Shown piece after piece: positions 61,457-64,000 of a stretch of DNA of 64,000 bases. The notes beneath the pieces are model-generated. The model was not told the DNA's origin. It ran no database searches and saw only the letters and a program-made list of their open reading frames with translations. Both the position numbers and the translations under genes were made by a program. The DNA comes from Cupriavidus alkaliphilus (lineage in GTDB: Bacteria; Pseudomonadota; Gammaproteobacteria; Burkholderiales; Burkholderiaceae), in NCBI RefSeq assembly GCF_900094595.1, contig NZ_FMAD01000002.1, positions 186,001 through 250,000 of the forward strand, given 5' to 3'. Positions within the stretch are counted from its first letter, which is position 1; each line of letters opens with the position of its first letter.

Positions 61457-62865
61457 CGCTGGCCTCCGGCGGGGGCGCGGTCGCGCATCAGCGCTTCGAT
61501 CTCGTCGGCCAGCACCGGCACGCCGCGCGTGATCAGCTCGCAGTCGCCCTCGGTGACCACGGCGTCGTCCTCGATGCGGATGCCGATGTGCCAGTAGCGC
61601 TCGGGCACGTCCTCGGCCGGGCGCACGTAGATGCCGGGCTCGATGGTCAGCACCATGCCGGGCTGCAGCGGCCGCCATGGCCGCTCGCCCTCGCCGCTGT
61701 GGCTGGCCACGCGGTATTCGCCGACGTCATGGACATCCATGCCCAGCCAGTGGCCGGTGCGGTGCATGTAGAAGCGGCGGTAGCTGCCGCTGGCCAGCAC
61801 GTCGTCGAGCGTGCCTTCCTTGTTGCGGTCGAGCAGGCCGGTGTCGAGCATGCCCTGGGCCAGCACGCGCACGGCGGCGTCATGCGGGACGTCGTAGGGC
61901 ACGCCGGCGCGGGTCTCGTCGATGGCGGCCTGTTGCGCGGCCACCACCAGGTCATACAGCTCGCGCTGCGCCGGCGAGAAGCGGCCCGAGACCGGGAAGG
62001 TGCGGGTGATGTCCGAAGCGTAGCCATCCAGCTCGCAGCCGGCGTCGATCAGGCACAGGTCGCCATCCTTCAGTTCGGCCGGGCCGGCGCGGTAGTGCAG
62101 CACGCAGGCGTTCGGGCCGGCGGCGACGATCGAGTTGTAGGCCACGCTCTGCGCGCCATGGCGGCGGAATTCATAGAGCAGCTCGGCCTCGAGGTGGTAT
62201 TCGCGCAGGCCGGCGCGGGTGGCCTGCATCGCGCGCACATGGGCGCCGGCGGAAATCGCCGCGGCGCGGCGCATGACGGCCAGCTCGCCGGCATCCTTGA
62301 ACAGCCGCATTTCGTCGAGCAGCGTGCGGATGTCGAGCGCCACCGACGGGGCGGCCACGCCGGCGCGGCCCTGCATGCGCACCGCGTCGAGCCAGCGGCG
62401 CATCTGCATGTCGGTGCGGATCGAATCGGCGAGCGGGTAGGCCAGCTGCGCGCGGTTGGCCAGCAGCGGCGGCAGCGTGGCGTCGATCTCTTCGACCGAA
62501 TGCGCTTCGTCGAAGCCGAACGCGGCGCGCGCGCCTTCCGGGCCGAAGCGGAAGCCGTCCCAGATCTCGCGCTCTTCATGCTTGGGGCGGCAGAACAGGA
62601 TGCTGCGGTCGGCCTCGGCCGGCTCGCCGGGCGCGCCCGCCACCAGCACCAGCACCGCTTCGGGCTCGGTGAAGCCGCTCAGGTAATAGAAATAGCTGTC
62701 GTGCCGGTACGGATAGTCGCTGTCGCGGTTGCGCATGGCTTCCGGCGCCGTGGGCAGGATGGCCACGCCGCCGCCGCCGGCGCGCAGGTGCTGCAGCACA
62801 CGGGCGCGGCGTTCGCGGTAAGCGGCGAGGGGGGCGGCGAGGGGGGCGGGATCAGGTGCGGACAT
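61453..62865 (-). CDS. pepP: Xaa-Pro aminopeptidase
   Basis: 470 residues of the M24B family. N-terminal domain with RNRDSDYPYRHDSYFYYLSGF. The five metal ligands of the C-terminal pita-bread domain are in DAGCELDGYASDITRTFPV (two Asp), HWLGMDVHDVGEY (His), EPGIYV (Glu) and RIEDDAVVTEGDCE (Glu). It removes N-terminal residues before proline. The N-terminus carries two APLA repeats encoded by a 12-bp tandem repeat. Confidence 0.95.
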   Translation of the reverse strand: MSAPDPAPLAAPLAAYRERRARVLQHLRAGGGGVAILPTAPEAMRNRDSDYPYRHDSYFYYLSGFTEPEAVLVLVAGAPGEPAEADRSILFCRPKHEEREIWDGFRFGPEGARAAFGFDEAHSVEEIDATLPPLLANRAQLAYPLADSIRTDMQMRRWLDAVRMQGRAGVAAPSVALDIRTLLDEMRLFKDAGELAVMRRAAAISAGAHVRAMQATRAGLREYHLEAELLYEFRRHGAQSVAYNSIVAAGPNACVLHYRAGPAELKDGDLCLIDAGCELDGYASDITRTFPVSGRFSPAQRELYDLVVAAQQAAIDETRAGVPYDVPHDAAVRVLAQGMLDTGLLDRNKEGTLDDVLASGSYRRFYMHRTGHWLGMDVHDVGEYRVASHSGEGERPWRPLQPGMVLTIEPGIYVRPAEDVPERYWHIGIRIEDDAVVTEGDCELITRGVPVLADEIEALMRDRAPAGGQR

Positions 62866-62946
62866 GGTCTGGCCTGGATAAGAAGGATCAGGCCGATTCT
62901 ACCGCCGCTGGCGGCGCCGCTGCGCCAGTGGCGCCAAAGTCGCGCG

Positions 62947-63672
62947 CTAGCGCCCTGGTGCGGCCGACAGCATCGCGTCCAGGCCGGCCAGCTGCGCCGG
63001 CGTGCCGACGTTCTCCCAGCGACCGTCGAAGCGCTCGCCGGTGGCGGTGCCGGCGGCGATGCCGGCGTGGTAGATCGGCGTCATCGCCAGCCGCGTGCCC
63101 GGCACGATATCGGTGAACAGCCGGGTGTCGTACAGCCCGATATTGCCGAAGGTGAGGCGCTCGCCGCTGGCCGGCTCGGTCTCGAGCGAGAGCCGGCCAT
63201 GATCGTCCAGCGCGAAATCCCCGCGCGGGTGGAACGGCGGGTTCGGCACCATCACCAGGTGCATGTGCGGTGCGGCCGCGCCCGCCAGCGCCTGCGCGCG
63301 CGGCAGCAACGCGCGGAAATCGTAGTCGCAGAAGATGTCGCCGGACACGGCCAGGAAGATCTCGCCGCGGACCGGGTCGTGCGAGAGCAGCGGCAGGGCC
63401 TTGGCGATGCCGCCGGCGGTTTCCAGTGCCTCGCCCTCGGCCGAGTAGGCGATGCGCACGCCGAAGCGGCTGCCGTCGCCCAGCGCCGCTTCGATCTGCG
63501 CGCCCAGCCAGGCGTGGTTGATGACGATGTCGCGCAGTCCCGCGCGCGCCAGCGCCTCGATCTTCCAGACGATCAGCGGCTTGCCGCCCACCGTCAGCAG
63601 CGGCTTGGGGCAGGCATCGGTCAGCGGACGCATGCGGTCGCCGCGGCCGGCGGCAAAGATCATCACCTTCAT
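62947..63672 (-). CDS. murU: N-acetylmuramate-1-phosphate uridylyltransferase MurU
   Basis: 241 residues of the nucleotidyltransferase family. MIFAAGRGDRMRPLTDACPKPLL is the nucleotide-binding start; VSGDIFCDYDF has the metal Asp and FGNIGLYDTRLF fits the family. MurU joins UTP to MurNAc-1-P in cell-wall recycling. Its usual partner kinase AmgK is not adjacent here; azlD is. Its start overlaps the azlD stop (ATGA). Confidence 0.85.
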   Translation of the reverse strand: MKVMIFAAGRGDRMRPLTDACPKPLLTVGGKPLIVWKIEALARAGLRDIVINHAWLGAQIEAALGDGSRFGVRIAYSAEGEALETAGGIAKALPLLSHDPVRGEIFLAVSGDIFCDYDFRALLPRAQALAGAAAPHMHLVMVPNPPFHPRGDFALDDHGRLSLETEPASGERLTFGNIGLYDTRLFTDIVPGTRLAMTPIYHAGIAAGTATGERFDGRWENVGTPAQLAGLDAMLSAAPGR

Positions 63673-63995
63673 CGGAACAGGGCCTCCAGGGCAAGCAGCG
63701 TGGCCATGCCGCCGGCAATGGTCCAGCCCACGCTGCGGGTACGCGCGGCAATCAGGATGGCGACCACGCCGGCCACCAGCCTGGCGTTGGTCGGGGTCAG
63801 GGCGAGTTCGCCCTGCTGCATCAGCAGGTCGGGGGCGATCAGCGCCGACAGCATCGCGGCTGGCACGAACTGCAGCGCGGTGCGAAACCACGACGGCAGC
63901 CGCACCCGCCCTTCGACGGCGATGAACGACAGGCGAATCAGGAAGGTGGCCAGGCCCGCGGCCAGGAACACCCACAGCAGCGTCAGCGCGCTCAT
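63669..63995 (-). CDS. azlD: AzlD-family branched-chain amino acid exporter subunit
   Basis: 108 residues with about four membrane segments (LWVFLAAGLATFLIRLSFIA; LQFVPAAMLSALIAPDLLM; AGVVAILIAARTR; GGMATLLALEAL). This matches AzlD, the small partner of AzlC in branched-chain amino acid export. The large subunit azlC would lie just beyond the window; a TGA overlapping the azlD start codon may be its stop. It is coupled to murU. Confidence 0.88.
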   Translation of the reverse strand: MSALTLLWVFLAAGLATFLIRLSFIAVEGRVRLPSWFRTALQFVPAAMLSALIAPDLLMQQGELALTPTNARLVAGVVAILIAARTRSVGWTIAGGMATLLALEALFR

Positions 63996-64000
63996 GCGGC

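Noticed and set aside
62826..62850. 12-bp tandem repeat near the start of pepP
   Set aside because: In frame and only two copies; it simply duplicates APLA in the protein N-terminus.
1..64000. Mobile elements, CRISPR arrays, tRNA genes and defence islands
   Set aside because: None seen: no transposase or integrase motifs, no regularly spaced repeats and no tRNA cloverleaf sequence. The gene content is core metabolism.

Overview
The window is a 64 kb piece of GC-rich (roughly two thirds G+C) chromosomal DNA. It looks like a core chromosome of a betaproteobacterium of the Cupriavidus/Ralstonia group. This rests on gene content and order (ubiE-Tim44-like-ubiJ-ubiB; fmdB-DUF502-aspS; a fatty-acid beta-oxidation cluster followed by gdhA-gltIJKL; rplM-rpsI; azlD-murU-pepP-ubiH-dusB-fis-purH-ruvCAB). 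The beta-oxidation cluster resembles, from memory, one of the two known in Cupriavidus necator. I saw no insertion sequence, prophage, CRISPR array, tRNA or rRNA.

Layout. 1-6.2 kb: end of ubiE, a Tim44-like membrane protein, ubiJ and ubiB (ubiquinone synthesis), a thiopurine-methyltransferase-like protein and an SSS-family symporter. 6.3-13.8 kb: fmdB-like zinc ribbon, DUF502 protein, aspS, a coiled-coil membrane protein, nudB, a YbhP-like phosphatase/nuclease, mobB (reverse) and clsB. 14-22.8 kb: a TetR regulator with a likely operator upstream, then acyl-CoA dehydrogenase, a fused hydroxyacyl-CoA dehydrogenase/enoyl-CoA hydratase, thiolase, a DegV/FakB-like lipid-binding protein and a crotonase that looks like an enoyl-CoA isomerase. 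A thioesterase faces them. 22.8-33.6 kb: an Atm1-type ABC exporter, an NMT1-type ABC importer, a HypT-like LysR regulator, glutamate dehydrogenase and the glutamate/aspartate importer gltIJKL. 33.6-39.3 kb: class II amidotransferase, ttuC-ttuD, pyrC, a DUF3025 protein and the RNase P RNA gene rnpB.

39.3-44.4 kb: OsmC-like protein, a 0.7 kb gene-free region that seems to hold an undescribed small RNA, rplM-rpsI, a bactofilin, erpA, and a phytanoyl-CoA-dioxygenase/LysR pair divergent from a three-half-site operator. 44.4-51.1 kb: anmK and an M23 peptidase (reverse), tyrS, dtd, a PEBP-family protein, a histidine phosphatase and yhhQ. 51.2-64 kb, almost all on the minus strand: two exported proteins, ruvB, ruvA, a GDPD lipoprotein, ruvC, purH, fis, dusB, ubiH, a small unknown protein, pepP, murU and azlD.

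No dedicated defence or biosynthetic island is visible. The most interesting non-routine signals are regulatory: (1) a candidate small RNA at about 40073-40232 with a near-consensus promoter, a strong terminator and two CUCCUCC anti-Shine-Dalgarno motifs; (2) three equally spaced half-sites between phyH and its LysR gene; (3) a T-N11-A palindrome in front of gdhA next to a HypT-like regulator; (4) a terminator-like hairpin between gltI and gltJ; (5) a crotonase lacking both hydratase glutamates but keeping the isomerase one. Coordinates and motifs were read by eye. Family assignments come from recognising the protein sequences, not from a search.
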